NCBI RefSeq assembly: GCF_003855255.1
Contig: NZ_CP034072.1
Coordinates: 930,001 to 994,000, forward strand
Length of the DNA: 64,000 bases
Direction: 5' to 3'
From: Mycolicibacterium nivoides
GTDB lineage: Bacteria > Actinomycetota > Actinomycetes > Mycobacteriales > Mycobacteriaceae
A program made the translations under genes and the position numbers. The notes under the pieces were generated by a model. The model ran no database searches. It saw only the letters and a list, made by a program, of their open reading frames with translations, and was not told the origin of the DNA. Below are positions 31,353 through 44,954 of this stretch, in pieces. Position 1 is the first letter of the stretch; the number at the start of each line of letters is the position of its first letter.

Positions 31353-31556
31353 ATGGCCGACGAGGGCGACACACGCGAACAGGCGCTACGTCAGCTGCCG
31401 TTGCCGTACTCACTGGCACTGCGGCTGCGCGACGCCGGGGTTGCGCGCGACGTCGTCTGTGAGTACCTCAGTATCGAGGAGTCCGCGCTCGACGGCCTCT
31501 ACCGGATCGCCGAGGCCAAACTGGCCGCGGTGTCGGCGGCCAAGGCCGGCGCATAG
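31353..31556 (+). CDS. Small conserved-looking hypothetical protein
   Basis: The 67-residue protein reads as three short helices, with LRQLPLPYSLALRLRDAGVARDVVCEYLSIEE in the middle. That layout (PYSLALRLRDAG then a helix and a turn) looks like a degenerate helix-turn-helix, similar to sigma region 4 or small actinobacterial regulators. No function can be named. It lies 55 bases downstream of the LuxR regulator on the same strand and converges with the monooxygenase gene (7-base gap). Confidence 0.65.
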   Translation: MADEGDTREQALRQLPLPYSLALRLRDAGVARDVVCEYLSIEESALDGLYRIAEAKLAAVSAAKAGA

Positions 31557-31563
31557 CGCTGCC

Positions 31564-32778
31564 TCAGCCTGCAGGCAACGGGTAGTCCGGGAGGTCGACC
31601 GCGTCGGCAGTGGTGAACCATTTGCGCTCGGCGAACCCACGGAACGGCCGGCGCTGCATCCACTTCATCACCTGAGCGGTCACCGCGACATCGCTGGACG
31701 ACTTGGGGAGGTAGCCGTCAATACCCTGTGGCAGGGCCTGGCACCGGTCGATGTAAGGCCGCATCACCGCCTCGTACCGCATCAGTGCGTCCGGGATCTG
31801 CTCGGCATCAAAGGACTCGGCCGCACCGAGTTCGCCGGCCAGGACGTGGGCGCCGACCAGCGCCAGGCTGGTACCCATGCCGGACAGCGGTGAGGCGCAG
31901 TAGCCGGCATCGCCGACCAGCGTCACCCGGCCGTTCGAGAGGGTTGGCATGTGGACCTGTAGAAAGGCGTCGAAGTAGAAGTCGCCGGCCTCCGCCGCCG
32001 CGGCCAGTAACGCCTCGCAATGCCAGCCGGCGCCCGCGAAATATGTTGCCAGCAGGGCTCTTTGCTCGTCGGGATCGCGGCGGTCGAACGACAGGGGCCC
32101 GGACCGAAAGGCCAAGCCGGCCTTGCACAGGGCCGGCTCGTGGGCCGGGCGCATCGACGCGTTGCGTCCGGGCTCCTGATACATCAGGTACCACGCGTCG
32201 AGCCCGGCGGTGTCCGGGGCGGTGAACCAGGCGTTGTAGCCGCCGAGCAGTTTGACGAATTGCTCCTCGGGACCAAACGCGAGCCGCCGAACCGCGGAGT
32301 GCGGCCCGTCGGCGCCGACCACCAGATCCGCGGTCACCGCAGTACCGTCGCTCAACGTCGCCTCGACGACACGTCCCGTCTGGCGCAGCGCGGTGATGCG
32401 GGTGCCGAACCGGTATTCGGTGCGCGCCCTTGTGTGTTCGTAGAGCGCGTCCACCAGATCACCACGCAGGATCTCCAGTTTCGACACCACGCCGTTGCCG
32501 TGAAACGCCGTCACCGGCATCTCTGCCCGACGGGTGCCGTCGGCGCGGACCCACGCGATTCCCTTCTGATCGATCAACCGGCGCTGCAGTTCGTCCGTCA
32601 GTCCCATCCGGCTCACCACGTCGCGACCGGCGCCCCGCAGGTCGACAGTCTGTCCACCCGGCCGGATTCCGGGTGCGGATTCCACAACGGTCACCCGGTA
32701 CCCGTAGTTGGTCAACCAATGCGCCAGCGCGGGTCCGGCGATCCCGGCGCCGCTGACAAGAACGGTGGGCTGCGTCAT
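31564..32778 (-). CDS. FAD-dependent monooxygenase (PHBH/TetX-like)
   Basis: The 404-residue class A flavin hydroxylase has the GAGIAGPALAHWL Rossmann motif at residues 10-22. A DG-type motif follows (LVVGADGPHSAVRRLAFG), and the FAD-ribityl motif VTLVGDAGYCASPLSGMGTSLALVGA is near the C-terminus. It lacks a thioredoxin-like tail. Substrates of this group are aromatic or polyketide molecules, and none can be inferred here. It lies downstream of the serine hydrolase on the same strand (46-base gap). Confidence 0.9.
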   Translation of the reverse strand: MTQPTVLVSGAGIAGPALAHWLTNYGYRVTVVESAPGIRPGGQTVDLRGAGRDVVSRMGLTDELQRRLIDQKGIAWVRADGTRRAEMPVTAFHGNGVVSKLEILRGDLVDALYEHTRARTEYRFGTRITALRQTGRVVEATLSDGTAVTADLVVGADGPHSAVRRLAFGPEEQFVKLLGGYNAWFTAPDTAGLDAWYLMYQEPGRNASMRPAHEPALCKAGLAFRSGPLSFDRRDPDEQRALLATYFAGAGWHCEALLAAAAEAGDFYFDAFLQVHMPTLSNGRVTLVGDAGYCASPLSGMGTSLALVGAHVLAGELGAAESFDAEQIPDALMRYEAVMRPYIDRCQALPQGIDGYLPKSSSDVAVTAQVMKWMQRRPFRGFAERKWFTTADAVDLPDYPLPAG

Positions 32779-32824
32779 GGGGCACAGCGTATGCGCGGCG
32801 GCTGTGACCGAGTCGGTCAGACGT

Positions 32825-34027
32825 TCAGAGGTCGAGCGCCTGATACGTGCGGCGGACGAATCTGGGTTGCGCGGTCTGGAGTTTCGCCGTCGAGGTGTTG
32901 CCGCTGACGGCGGCCGCGTCGACCGACAGGTTCGGATGGTTCTGGATCAGGTAGATCAGGATCAGATCCGCCGAAGGGTCGGCCTGCCACCAGGTGCCGT
33001 AGGCGCCCGGCCAACTGAAGGTGCCCAGTCCGCCCGGGGCGAACAACTGACGCGACTTCGCCGGGTCGGTCACCACCGACAGGTTCAGCCCGAAGCCCCG
33101 GCCGACCCAGAACGGTGCCCCCAGGAACGGGTACTGCTTCTGTTCGGGGGTGAGCCGGTCGGTGCGCATCAGCCGTACCGACTCCTCGGACAGCACGCGC
33201 ACCCCGTCGACGGTGCCGCCGGCCAACAACATCCGGGCGAACTTCAAATAGTCGTCGGCGGTGGAGAACAGCCCCGCCCCGCCCGTGCAGAACGGGGGAT
33301 CGGTGATGGGCGCCGGACCCATCACATCGTGGGTCAGGGTGTTGTCGGCGGTCAGTTGGTACATCGTCGCCGACCGGCGCCGGCCGGCCGCGTCGACCGA
33401 GAAACCAGTGTCGCTCATGCCCAGTGGCGCGAAGATGCGCTCGGACAGCACCTGTGACAGCGGCTTGCTCTCGATGCGGGACAACGCGATCCCCAGCACA
33501 TCGGTGGAGTGGCTATACGTGAGGCGTTCCCCGGGCTGATGGGCCAGCGGCAGTTTGGCCACCTCGGCCAGCCAGCGGTCCTGGTCCTGGCGCAGCGACA
33601 GCTTGCCGTAGGCCGACGCCAGCGGCCCCAGTACCGAGAACACGTAGGCCAGGCCGCTGCGATGGGTCATCAGGTCGTCGAAGGTGATGGGCCGGCGCGC
33701 GGGCTCGGTGCGGTCCAGCGGTCCGCGCGCCTCGCGTAGCACCCGCATGTCGGCCAATTCCGGCAGCCATTTCGTCACCGGCTCGTTCAGCCTGAACTTG
33801 CCCTCCTCGGCCAGCGCCATCGCCGCGGCCACCGTCACAGGCTTCGTCATCGACGCGATCCTGAAGATGGTGTCGGTCTGCATCGGCAGCCCCGCATCGA
33901 CGTCCCGGTGACCAAGGGCACTGACTTGAAGGACCTTGCCCGCCTGCCACACCAGCGTGACCGCGCTGGCCAGCAGCCCGGCGTCGATGGCCTCCCGGAT
34001 GGACGATTGATTGCCGTCGAGGTTCAC
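32825..34027 (-). CDS. Serine hydrolase of the beta-lactamase/EstB family
   Basis: The protein has 400 residues from GTG 34027. The catalytic SxxK is SMTK at residues 59-62. The general layout is class C beta-lactamase-like: FRIASMTKPVT, DDLMTHRSGLAY, YSHSTDVLGIALSRI (Tyr motif) and FSWPGAYGTWWQADP near the end. Such proteins are esterases or peptidases more often than true beta-lactamases. No signal peptide follows from the chosen start. Longer in-frame starts up to 34210 run into the upstream divergent MFS gene and look non-coding. Ribosome-site support is weak, so the start is tentative. Confidence 0.85.
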   Translation of the reverse strand: MNLDGNQSSIREAIDAGLLASAVTLVWQAGKVLQVSALGHRDVDAGLPMQTDTIFRIASMTKPVTVAAAMALAEEGKFRLNEPVTKWLPELADMRVLREARGPLDRTEPARRPITFDDLMTHRSGLAYVFSVLGPLASAYGKLSLRQDQDRWLAEVAKLPLAHQPGERLTYSHSTDVLGIALSRIESKPLSQVLSERIFAPLGMSDTGFSVDAAGRRRSATMYQLTADNTLTHDVMGPAPITDPPFCTGGAGLFSTADDYLKFARMLLAGGTVDGVRVLSEESVRLMRTDRLTPEQKQYPFLGAPFWVGRGFGLNLSVVTDPAKSRQLFAPGGLGTFSWPGAYGTWWQADPSADLILIYLIQNHPNLSVDAAAVSGNTSTAKLQTAQPRFVRRTYQALDL

Positions 34028-34157
34028 CCGGGCCAGGCTAGCGGGCGCCTCCGAGGCTCGGCAGTCCACACTCGCGGTCCGCCGCCGGGCATTCTCGACA
34101 ACAATCACCGCGGCTTGGGCGATACTTCCCTGGCGAACATGGCGTGAGAAGAGGCAG

Positions 34158-35492
34158 ATGACCCAGCAGGACCAGATCGACGGCGTGTCCACCCCCGAGC
34201 CCAACCCCATGAGACGGGTGGCGTTCGCGAGCTTCGTCGGGACGGCGATCGAGTTCTACGACTTCTATATCTACGGCACCGCCGCGGCACTGATCTTCCC
34301 GCACGTGTTCTTCCCGAACATGGGCCCCACGATGGCCACCATCTCCTCACTCGGCACGTTCGCGGTCGCGTTCCTGTCCCGTCCGATCGGTGCCGCGGTC
34401 TTCGGGCATTTCGGAGATCGGCTGGGCCGCAAGAAGACTCTGATCGCGACGCTGCTGATCATGGGGTTGTCGACCGTGTGCGTGGGGTTGGTGCCCAGTG
34501 CGGCGACCATCGGCGTCGCCGCACCGATCATCCTGCTGATCCTGCGGCTGCTGCAGGGCTTCGCCGTCGGTGGGGAATGGGCGGGGTCGGCGCTGCTGAG
34601 CGCCGAGTACGCGCCAGTCGGAAAGCGCGGAATGTACGGGATGTTCACCCAGCTCGGTGCGGGTGCCGGACTTGCGGTGAGCAACCTCGTGGTCTTCATC
34701 GTCAGCCTGACCGTCGGTGAGAAGAGCGCGGTGTTCCTGGACTGGGGCTGGCGGCTGCCGTTCCTGTTCAGCGCGGTGCTGCTGATCGTGGCGCTGTATG
34801 TGCGGTTGAGCATCGACGAGACGCCCGTCTTCGCCCGGGAGCGGGTGACCGGCGGCGTGCCCAAGGCGCCGCTGAGCGAACTGTTCCGGACCCAGACCCG
34901 GCAGGTGGCGCTCGCGGCGGGCTGCATGGTCGGCATCTTCACCATGAGTTTCCTGGGTGGCACCTACCTGATGAGCTACGCCAGCACCCGCATCGGACAC
35001 CCGCGCAGCCTGATCCTCGGTGTCGGGGTGCTCGCCGGCGTCGCGCTCATGATCTTCTCGGCGATTTCGGCGGTGCTGTGCGACCGGTACGGCCGCCGGC
35101 GCGTCATACTCGCAGGCTTCGGGCTGGCCCTGCCATGGGCGTTCGTGGTGATGCCGCTGATCGACTCCGGTTCACCGGTGGCCTTCGCGGTGGCGATCGC
35201 CGGCATCTTCTGCATCTTCGGCCTGTCCTACGGGCCGATCGGGTCCTTCCTGCCTGAGATCTTCGCCACCCGCTACCGCTACACCGGCGCCGGTCTCTCG
35301 TTCAACCTGGCCGGCATCGTGGGCGGGGCAATTCCACCGTTGGTCGCCGGAGTCCTGGTGGCCACGCTGGGTAGCTGGGCTGTTGGGGCGATGATGGCGG
35401 CTTTCGTCGTCGTCAGCATCGTTTCGACCGTGCTGCTGCCCGAGACAAAGGGAACCGAACTGGACGCCGTATTGAGTGACTCCGCGAGATGA
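34158..35492 (+). CDS. MFS transporter of the metabolite:H+ symporter (MHS) family
   Basis: The 444-residue protein has 12 predicted membrane helices. The opening FASFVGTAIEFYDFYIYGTAAALIFP is typical of the MHS (ProP/KgtP/ShiA) group, and GHFGDRLGRKKTLIATLLIMG is the MFS loop 2-3 motif. RLLQGFAVGGEWAGSALLSAEYAP is also diagnostic. ATG 34158 follows a GAGAAGAGG ribosome site. MHS transporters import organic acids, shikimate or osmolytes. The substrate is not readable. Confidence 0.92.
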   Translation: MTQQDQIDGVSTPEPNPMRRVAFASFVGTAIEFYDFYIYGTAAALIFPHVFFPNMGPTMATISSLGTFAVAFLSRPIGAAVFGHFGDRLGRKKTLIATLLIMGLSTVCVGLVPSAATIGVAAPIILLILRLLQGFAVGGEWAGSALLSAEYAPVGKRGMYGMFTQLGAGAGLAVSNLVVFIVSLTVGEKSAVFLDWGWRLPFLFSAVLLIVALYVRLSIDETPVFARERVTGGVPKAPLSELFRTQTRQVALAAGCMVGIFTMSFLGGTYLMSYASTRIGHPRSLILGVGVLAGVALMIFSAISAVLCDRYGRRRVILAGFGLALPWAFVVMPLIDSGSPVAFAVAIAGIFCIFGLSYGPIGSFLPEIFATRYRYTGAGLSFNLAGIVGGAIPPLVAGVLVATLGSWAVGAMMAAFVVVSIVSTVLLPETKGTELDAVLSDSAR

Positions 35493-35550
35493 CCGTGGCA
35501 GGCCGGACGTTTGCGGCCTGCTAAGCTACCCGGCAGTTCGACGTCCTTTA

Positions 35551-35590
35551 ACGATCCGTCCCGAGAGGCGGAGAAGGAGGTCAGGGTCAC
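35551..35590 (+). promoter_or_regulatory. PyrR-binding leader overlapping the pyrR ribosome-binding site
   Basis: The leader has GATCCGTCCCGAGAGGCGG at 35553-35571, where CCG/CGG arms can close a loop containing CGAGAGG, the core of PyrR RNA targets. The ribosome site AAGGAGG (35574-35580) follows directly. In M. smegmatis PyrR is reported to repress translation of the pyr operon by binding such a site in the presence of UMP. The arrangement here fits that mechanism. There is no separate terminator/antiterminator pair in view. Confidence 0.75.
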
Positions 35591-35593
35591 CTT

Positions 35594-36151
35594 ATGGGCT
35601 CTTCAAGTGCCGACCGGGAATTGTTGTCTGCGGCGGACGTCGGCCGCACCATTTCCCGGATCGCCCATCAGATCATCGAAAAGACCGCTCTTGACGATCC
35701 CGCCGAACGTGAGCGGGTCGTTCTCCTCGGCATCCCCACGCGCGGCGTGACGCTGGCCACGCGCCTGGCCGCCAAGATCGACGAGTTCGCCGATGTGGCG
35801 TTGCCGGTCGGTGCCCTCGACATCACGCTCTACCGTGACGACCTCAACTTCAAGCCGCCCCGGCCGCTCGCGGCGACGTCGATCCCGCCCGGCGGCATCG
35901 ACGACGCCGTGGTGATCCTCGTCGACGACGTCCTGTACTCGGGGCGTTCGGTGCGCTCGGCGCTGGATGCCTTGCGCGACATCGGTCGTCCTCGGGTGGT
36001 GCAGCTGGCGGTGCTGGTCGACCGCGGCCACCGGGAGCTGCCGATCCGGGCCGATTACGTCGGCAAGAACGTGCCGACCTCCCGCGCCGAGAGTGTCCAT
36101 GTGCTGCTGTCCGAGGATGACGACCGCGATGGGGTGGTGATTTCGAAATGA
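35594..36151 (+). CDS. pyrR: PyrR: pyr operon RNA-binding regulator / uracil phosphoribosyltransferase
   Basis: The 185-residue type I phosphoribosyltransferase has the PRPP loop [21 protein letters not shown] and the PyrR segments [16 protein letters not shown] and [10 protein letters not shown]. PyrR senses uridine nucleotides and binds pyr mRNA. It is first in the operon, behind its own probable binding site. The ATG at 35594 is 13 bases from AAGGAGG, slightly longer than usual. Its last bases overlap the pyrB ATG. Confidence 0.97.
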   Translation: MGSSSADRELLSAADVGRTISRIAHQIIEKTALDDPAERERVVLLGIPTRGVTLATRLAAKIDEFADVALPVGALDITLYRDDLNFKPPRPLAATSIPPGGIDDAVVILVDDVLYSGRSVRSALDALRDIGRPRVVQLAVLVDRGHRELPIRADYVGKNVPTSRAESVHVLLSEDDDRDGVVISK

Positions 36152-37104
36152 CGACACGTCATCTCCTATCGGCGCAGGACCTCACCAGGGATGACGCGAC
36201 GGCGATCCTCGATGATGCCGACCGGTTCCGTGAGGCGCTGCTGGGCCGCGAGGTCAAGAAGCTGCCGACATTGCGCGGCCGGACCGTCATCACGATGTTC
36301 TATGAGAACTCCACCCGGACCCGGGTGTCGTTCGAGGTCGCGGGCAAGTGGATGAGCGCCGACGTGATCAACGTGAGCTCGTCGGGATCCTCGGTGGCCA
36401 AAGGGGAGTCGCTGCGCGACACGGCGCTGACGCTGCGCGCCGCCGGGGCCGACGCGCTGATCATCCGCCACCCCGCCTCGGGCGCTGCCCAGCAGCTCGC
36501 CGAGTGGACCGCCGAGGACGGCGGCGGCGGGCCCAGCGTCATCAACGCCGGTGACGGGACGCATGAACACCCCACCCAGGCGCTGCTCGACGCCTTGACC
36601 ATCCGCCAACGGCTCGGCTCCATCGAGGGCAGGCGTGTGGTGATCGTCGGCGACGTGCTGCACAGCCGGGTGGCCCGGTCGAACGTGTCGCTGCTGGCGA
36701 CCCTGGGTGCCGAGGTGGTGCTGGTGGCGCCGCCGACGCTGCTGCCGGTCGGGGTGTCCGGCTGGCCGGTCACGGTGTCGCACGACCTCGACGCCGAACT
36801 GCCCGCTGCCGATGCGGTGTTGATGCTGCGGGTTCAGGCCGAGCGGATGAACGGTGCGTTCTTCCCGTCCGCGCGTGAGTACTCGGTGCGCTACGGATTG
36901 TCGGAGAAGCGCCAGGCCATGCTGCCCGGCAACGCCGTGGTGCTGCACCCGGGGCCGATGCTACGCGGCATGGAGATCGCGTTCCCGGTTGCCGATTCCT
37001 CGCAATCGGCTGTTCTGCAACAGGTTTCTAATGGTGTCCACGTGCGGATGGCGGTGCTGTTCCATCTGCTGGTGGGCGCGGATCGGGAGGCGATCAGCGT
37101 ATGA
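36148..37104 (+). CDS. pyrB: Aspartate carbamoyltransferase catalytic subunit
   Basis: The 318-residue protein condenses carbamoyl phosphate with aspartate. [11 protein letters not shown] is the carbamoyl phosphate signature; [18 protein letters not shown] and [10 protein letters not shown] are conserved in ATCases, and HPGPMLRG lies at the end. No pyrI regulatory subunit is present, as expected in actinobacteria. ATGA overlaps link it to pyrR and pyrC. Confidence 0.97.
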   Translation: MTTRHLLSAQDLTRDDATAILDDADRFREALLGREVKKLPTLRGRTVITMFYENSTRTRVSFEVAGKWMSADVINVSSSGSSVAKGESLRDTALTLRAAGADALIIRHPASGAAQQLAEWTAEDGGGGPSVINAGDGTHEHPTQALLDALTIRQRLGSIEGRRVVIVGDVLHSRVARSNVSLLATLGAEVVLVAPPTLLPVGVSGWPVTVSHDLDAELPAADAVLMLRVQAERMNGAFFPSAREYSVRYGLSEKRQAMLPGNAVVLHPGPMLRGMEIAFPVADSSQSAVLQQVSNGVHVRMAVLFHLLVGADREAISV

Positions 37105-38423
37105 CGAAACACATCGCAGGCTCGAATCCGCCGGTCCTCATCCGCGGTGTCCGGCTCTACGGTGAGGGTGACGCGCTCGACGTGTTGGTCGCCGATGGGC
37201 AGATCGCCGAGATCGGTTCGGCCCTCAAGGCTCCCGAGGATGCCGAGGTCATCGAAGCTGCCGGCCAGATACTGCTGCCGGGCTTCGTCGATCTGCACAC
37301 CCATCTGCGCGAGCCGGGCCGCGAATACGCCGAGGACATCGAAACAGGTTCAGCCGCAGCGGCTCTGGGTGGCTACACCGCGGTGTTCGCGATGGCCAAC
37401 ACCGATCCGGTCGCCGATTCCGCGGTGGTCACCGACCACGTGTGGAACCGCGGACAGCAGGTGGGCCTGGTCGACGTGCACCCGGTCGGCGCGGTCACGG
37501 TCGGCCTCGAAGGCAAGCAACTCACCGAGATGGGCCTGATGGCCGACGGTGTCGGTCAGGTGCGGATGTTCTCCGATGACGGTCTGTGCGTGCATGACCC
37601 GCTGGTGATGCGCCGGGCACTCGAATACGCCACCGGCCTCGGGGTGCTCATCGCCCAGCACGCCGAAGAGCCGCGGCTGACCGTCGGCGCCGTCGCTCAT
37701 GAGGGGCCGAACGCGGCCAAGCTCGGGCTGGCCGGTTGGCCGCGGTCGGCGGAGGAGTCGATCGTCGCCCGGGATGCGATCCTGGCCCGCGACGCCGGCG
37801 CCCGGGTGCACATCTGCCACGCATCCACAGCGGGCACCGTGGAATTGCTGAAATGGGCCAAGGCACAAGGTATTTCCATCACCGCCGAGGTCACCCCGCA
37901 TCATCTGCTGCTCGATGACGGCCGGCTGGCCAGCTATGACGGGCGCAACCGGGTCAACCCGCCGCTGCGCGAATCCAGTGACGCCGTGGCCTTGCGTCAG
38001 GCCCTGGCCGACGGCGTCATCGACTGTGTGGCCACCGACCATGCCCCACACGCCGAACACGAGAAGTGCTGCGAGTTCTCGGTAGCCCGACCGGGCATGC
38101 TGGGCCTGCAGACCGCGCTGTCCGTGGTGGCCGAAACCATGGTGCGTCCCGGCCTGCTGACCTGGCGCGGCGTCGCCAAGGTGATGAGCGAGGCGCCCGC
38201 TGCCATCGTCGGCCTGCCCGATCAGGGCCGGCCCCTGGAGGTGGGGGAGCCCGCCAACCTCACCGTGATCGATCCCGACGCGACCTGGACGGTGGAGGGC
38301 GACGAGCTGGCCAGCCGCTCCGACAACACGCCTTTCGAATCGATGACGCTGCCTGCGACCGTGACCGCCACGCTGCTGCGCGGCAAGATCACCGCCCTGG
38401 ACGGGAAGTCGGGACCACGGTGA
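37101..38423 (+). CDS. pyrC: Dihydroorotase
   Basis: The 440-residue amidohydrolase has metal ligands visible in [11 protein letters not shown] (His-x-His), [25 protein letters not shown] and ATDHAPH. This is a class I dihydroorotase, which closes carbamoyl aspartate to dihydroorotate. The gene overlaps its neighbours on both sides (ATGA and GTGA), so strict cotranslation is likely. Confidence 0.97.
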   Translation: MTKHIAGSNPPVLIRGVRLYGEGDALDVLVADGQIAEIGSALKAPEDAEVIEAAGQILLPGFVDLHTHLREPGREYAEDIETGSAAAALGGYTAVFAMANTDPVADSAVVTDHVWNRGQQVGLVDVHPVGAVTVGLEGKQLTEMGLMADGVGQVRMFSDDGLCVHDPLVMRRALEYATGLGVLIAQHAEEPRLTVGAVAHEGPNAAKLGLAGWPRSAEESIVARDAILARDAGARVHICHASTAGTVELLKWAKAQGISITAEVTPHHLLLDDGRLASYDGRNRVNPPLRESSDAVALRQALADGVIDCVATDHAPHAEHEKCCEFSVARPGMLGLQTALSVVAETMVRPGLLTWRGVAKVMSEAPAAIVGLPDQGRPLEVGEPANLTVIDPDATWTVEGDELASRSDNTPFESMTLPATVTATLLRGKITALDGKSGPR

Positions 38424-38920
38424 ACACACCTACCCTGATCGCGTCGCTGGTGCTGGCCGGCCTGCTGGCCGTGCTGATCGCTTTCCTGATCCGCCAGATG
38501 ATGCGCGGCTGGCTGCATCGTGCACAGCGCCAGGCCGAGCTGATCGGCACCTTGCCGGCGCTGCCCGACACCGTCGGTGCGGCGACGATCGCGGCCACCA
38601 AGGGGATGTACGTCGGCAGCACGCTGGTACCGCACTGGAACGACAAGGTCGCCGCGGGGGATCTGGGCTTTCGCACCAAGGCGGTGCTGACCCGCTACCC
38701 CGAGGGAATCATGATGCAGCGCAGCGGTGCCGGGCCGATCTGGATCCCCGCCGAGTCGGTCACCGCGATCAGGACCGAACGCGGAATCGCAGGCAAGGCA
38801 CTGACTTACGACGGAATCCTGGCCATCAGGTGGCGACTGCCCTCGGGCACCGAGATCGATACCGGGTTCCGCGCCGACAATCGCGCAGAGTACGACCGCT
38901 GGCTGGAGGAAGAGGCATGA
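38420..38920 (+). CDS. Membrane-anchored protein of the pyr operon (Rv1382-type)
   Basis: The 166-residue protein has one N-terminal membrane helix (about residues 5-24) followed by a basic turn. A cytoplasmic domain follows that looks like a PH-type beta barrel ([46 protein letters not shown]). A homologue sits between pyrC and carA in M. tuberculosis. No enzymatic motif is present. Its overlap with pyrC and carA (ATGA) suggests a role linked to pyrimidine synthesis, or simple hitchhiking. Confidence 0.8.
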   Translation: MNTPTLIASLVLAGLLAVLIAFLIRQMMRGWLHRAQRQAELIGTLPALPDTVGAATIAATKGMYVGSTLVPHWNDKVAAGDLGFRTKAVLTRYPEGIMMQRSGAGPIWIPAESVTAIRTERGIAGKALTYDGILAIRWRLPSGTEIDTGFRADNRAEYDRWLEEEA

Positions 38921-40062
38921 CGAACAATCGAAATGGCAAGGCGGTCCTGGTACTTGAGGACGGGCGCGTCTTCACCGGTACGACGTTCGGGGCGGTCGGG
39001 CAGACCCTCGGCGAGGCGGTGTTCTCCACCGGGATGTCGGGCTACCAGGAGACGCTCACCGACCCCAGCTACCACGGCCAGATCGTGGTCGCCACCGCGC
39101 CGCAGATCGGCAACACGGGCTGGAACACCGAGGACGGCGAAAGCCGCGACGACAAGATCTGGGTGGCCGGTTACGCCGTGCGCGATCCTTCGCCGCGCGC
39201 GTCGAACTGGCGTGCCAGCGGAACCCTGGACGACGAGTTGGTCCGGCAGGGCATCGTGGGCATCGCCGGCATCGACACCCGGGCGGTGGTGCGCCACCTG
39301 CGCACACGCGGGTCGATGAAGGCCGGGGTGTTCTCCGGAGACGCGTTGGCCGGGACCGACGAGCTGGTGGCCCGCGTACTGGACCAGCCCTCGATGCTGG
39401 GCGCGGATCTGGCCGGTCAGGTCAGCACGCGCAGCCCGTACATCGTTGAAGCAGAGGGAGCACCTGAAGGTGGCCACCGGTTTACGGTCGCGGCGGTTGA
39501 CCTGGGAATCAAGACCAACACCCCGCGCAACTTCGCCCGGCGCGGGATCCGCAGCCACGTCCTGCCATCGTCGGTGACGTTCGACCAGATCGCCGACCTC
39601 CAACCCGACGGGGTGTTCCTGTCCAACGGTCCCGGTGACCCGGCCACCGCCGACCACATCGTTGCGGTGACCCGCGAGGTGCTCGGTGCCGGAATCCCGC
39701 TGTTCGGCATCTGCTTCGGCAACCAGATCCTGGGCCGTGCGCTGGGCAGGTCCACCTACAAGATGGTGTTCGGCCACCGCGGCATCAACATCCCGGTGAT
39801 CGACCACATCACCGGCCGGGTGGCGATCACCGCCCAGAACCACGGCTTCGCCCTCGAGGGCGAAGCGGGCGAGACCTTCGACACCCCCTTCGGTGCCGCC
39901 GAGGTCAGCCACACCTGCGCCAACGACGGTGTGGTGGAAGGGATCCGGCTGGCCGATGGCCGGGCGTTCTCAGTCCAGTACCACCCGGAGGCCGCGGCCG
40001 GACCACACGACGCCGAGTACCTGTTCGACCAGTTCGTCGACCTGATGGCAGGAGAGAAGTAG
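38917..40062 (+). CDS. carA: Carbamoyl-phosphate synthase small (glutaminase) subunit
   Basis: The 381-residue class I glutamine amidotransferase has the nucleophile Cys in [14 protein letters not shown] and the His/Glu pair in [11 protein letters not shown]. The N-terminal domain shows [17 protein letters not shown]. It supplies ammonia to CarB. It has GGAGGAAGAGG upstream and overlaps the preceding gene by 4 bases. Confidence 0.98.
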   Translation: MTNNRNGKAVLVLEDGRVFTGTTFGAVGQTLGEAVFSTGMSGYQETLTDPSYHGQIVVATAPQIGNTGWNTEDGESRDDKIWVAGYAVRDPSPRASNWRASGTLDDELVRQGIVGIAGIDTRAVVRHLRTRGSMKAGVFSGDALAGTDELVARVLDQPSMLGADLAGQVSTRSPYIVEAEGAPEGGHRFTVAAVDLGIKTNTPRNFARRGIRSHVLPSSVTFDQIADLQPDGVFLSNGPGDPATADHIVAVTREVLGAGIPLFGICFGNQILGRALGRSTYKMVFGHRGINIPVIDHITGRVAITAQNHGFALEGEAGETFDTPFGAAEVSHTCANDGVVEGIRLADGRAFSVQYHPEAAAGPHDAEYLFDQFVDLMAGEK

Positions 40063-43416
<3,354 letters not shown>

Positions 43417-43418
43417 CG

Positions 43419-44231
43419 ATGGAGGCTTTCGGGCAACGGCTGGCCGACGCGGTGTCGGAGCGGGGGCCGCTGTGTCCCGGCATCGACCCCCATCCCGAGC
43501 TACTTCAGGCTTGGGGGTTGTCCGCCGACGCCGACGGCCTGGCCGCGTTCAGCGAGATCTGCGTGGCGGCGTTCGCCGGCTTCGCGATGGTCAAGCCGCA
43601 GGTGGCGTTTTTCGAGGCCTACGGCTCAGCGGGTTTCGCGGTGCTGGAGCGCACGATGGCCGCCTTGCGCGAGGCCGGCGTGCTGGTGCTGGCCGATGCC
43701 AAGCGCGGGGACATCGGCTCGACCATGGCCGCCTATGCCGCGGCGTGGGCCGGTGATTCGCCGCTGGCGGCCGACGCGGTGACCGCATCGCCGTATCTCG
43801 GGTTCGGTTCGCTGCAGCCGCTGCTGGACACCGCCGCGGCCCATGGCCGGGGCGTGTTCGTGCTGGCGGCGACCTCCAACCCGGAGGGGGCGAGTGTGCA
43901 GCGCGCCATGACCGGGTCACGCACTGTCGCGCAGTCCGTCGTCGACGACGTTGCCGCCGTGAATCGAGCCGCCGGTGGGCCGACCGGCTCGGTCGGTGTG
44001 GTGGTCGGCGCGACCGTGACCGAACTGCCCGATCTCAGCGCGCTGGGCGGACCGGTGTTGGTTCCCGGTGTCGGAGCCCAGGGCGGCCGCGCCGATGCGC
44101 TGGGCGGATTCGGCGGGGCGCGATTGGTGCTGCCCACGGTGTCGCGCGAGGTGCTGCGGGCGGGCCCGGCGGTGGCCGATCTGCGTGCGGCAGCCGAGCG
44201 CTTGCGCGACGAAGTCGCTTACCTCGCCTGA
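43419..44231 (+). CDS. pyrF: Orotidine 5'-phosphate decarboxylase (type 2)
   Basis: The 270-residue TIM-barrel enzyme makes UMP. The catalytic motif is [16 protein letters not shown], with the Asp-Lys-Asp arrangement of the long (type 2) mycobacterial form. GIDPHPELL opens the barrel, and the late VPGVGAQGG segment binds phosphate. ATG at 43419 is 2 bases after the carB stop. It is the last gene of the pyr operon. Confidence 0.95.
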   Translation: MEAFGQRLADAVSERGPLCPGIDPHPELLQAWGLSADADGLAAFSEICVAAFAGFAMVKPQVAFFEAYGSAGFAVLERTMAALREAGVLVLADAKRGDIGSTMAAYAAAWAGDSPLAADAVTASPYLGFGSLQPLLDTAAAHGRGVFVLAATSNPEGASVQRAMTGSRTVAQSVVDDVAAVNRAAGGPTGSVGVVVGATVTELPDLSALGGPVLVPGVGAQGGRADALGGFGGARLVLPTVSREVLRAGPAVADLRAAAERLRDEVAYLA

Positions 44232-44274
44232 CGGCACGCCCCGTCGCGTGGGCCGGTTTGCTTGTGCCCCACAC

Positions 44275-44331
44275 CGTTTTCCACACCTGGGCCGTGATCG
44301 CCGCGGTGTCGCGACCCAGGCGTGGAAAACG
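44275..44331. repeat. Long inverted repeat downstream of pyrF
   Basis: Arms of 17 bases (44275-44291 and 44315-44331) match with a single G-U-compatible mismatch around a 23-base centre. It lies between the convergent pyrF and Gly/Pro-rich genes. It may act as a terminator for both or be a dispersed palindromic element; a similar layout occurs after metK. Confidence 0.6.
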
Positions 44332-44405
44332 ACGACCGATACGAGAAGCGGTCGAGCACAATCAGATTGACTGGTTGCCTGTCAGACCTGTTGCGGCGCA
44401 GGCCG

Positions 44406-44954
44406 TCACAGCGGGATCCAGATGCCGAAGAACCAGAAACCCCACGCGTTGTAGCCCGGATCGAAAATGGGTGTCACCCAGCTGCCGTTGTAGTTGAACG
44501 GCTGGTGGTCGAACCGGCCCTGGTCCATGCCGCGCCAGGACAGGTCCGGGGGTGGCGGGCCCCAATGCCGGCCATGGTCGTCCGGTCCACCCGGGCCACC
44601 GGGGCCTCGGTCACCCGGCCATCCGGGTCCACCCGGGCCACCGGGCCAGCCGGGCCCATCATGGCCTCCTGGGCCGCCGGGACGGTCCGGTCCACCGGGC
44701 CCGCCTGGTCCAGCCGGCCCGCCGGGGTGTTCGGGCCCTCCTGGGCCTCCTGGGCCGCCAGGACGGTCGGGGCCACCTGGCCCACCTGGCCCACCTGGCC
44801 CACCTGGCCCACCTGGTCCTCCGGGTCCCTGGCAGTTGCCGAAGCCGCAGGGCGGTGCGGGTTGGGCGGCTGCCACGCCCGCTCCGGCCGCCAAGGTGGC
44901 GGTTCCGAGCGCTATGGCGAGGGCAGAAGCGCAGGTCAAGCGCTTGATGTTCAT
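44406..44954 (-). CDS. Secreted Gly/Pro-rich protein with collagen-like GGP repeats
   Basis: The protein has 182 residues from ATG 44954, which has GAAGGG upstream. A Sec signal peptide ([20 protein letters not shown], cleavage near AAAQPAPP) leads into a long tract of Gly-Gly-Pro triplets broken by Asp-Arg-Pro and Glu-His-Pro. The C-terminal 45 residues are conserved-looking and aromatic ([30 protein letters not shown]). Function unknown; a cell-envelope or extracellular role is inferred from the signal. In M. tuberculosis this position holds PE15/PPE20. Confidence 0.75.
   Translation of the reverse strand: MNIKRLTCASALAIALGTATLAAGAGVAAAQPAPPCGFGNCQGPGGPGGPGGPGGPGGPGGPDRPGGPGGPGGPEHPGGPAGPGGPGGPDRPGGPGGHDGPGWPGGPGGPGWPGDRGPGGPGGPDDHGRHWGPPPPDLSWRGMDQGRFDHQPFNYNGSWVTPIFDPGYNAWGFWFFGIWIPL
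44774..44818. repeat. Five tandem 9-base repeats inside the Gly/Pro-rich gene
   Basis: The unit CCACCTGGC is repeated five times in phase; only the last base of the last copy differs. It encodes Gly-Gly-Pro on the minus strand. Such perfect short repeats are prone to copy-number change by slippage. Confidence 0.9.
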
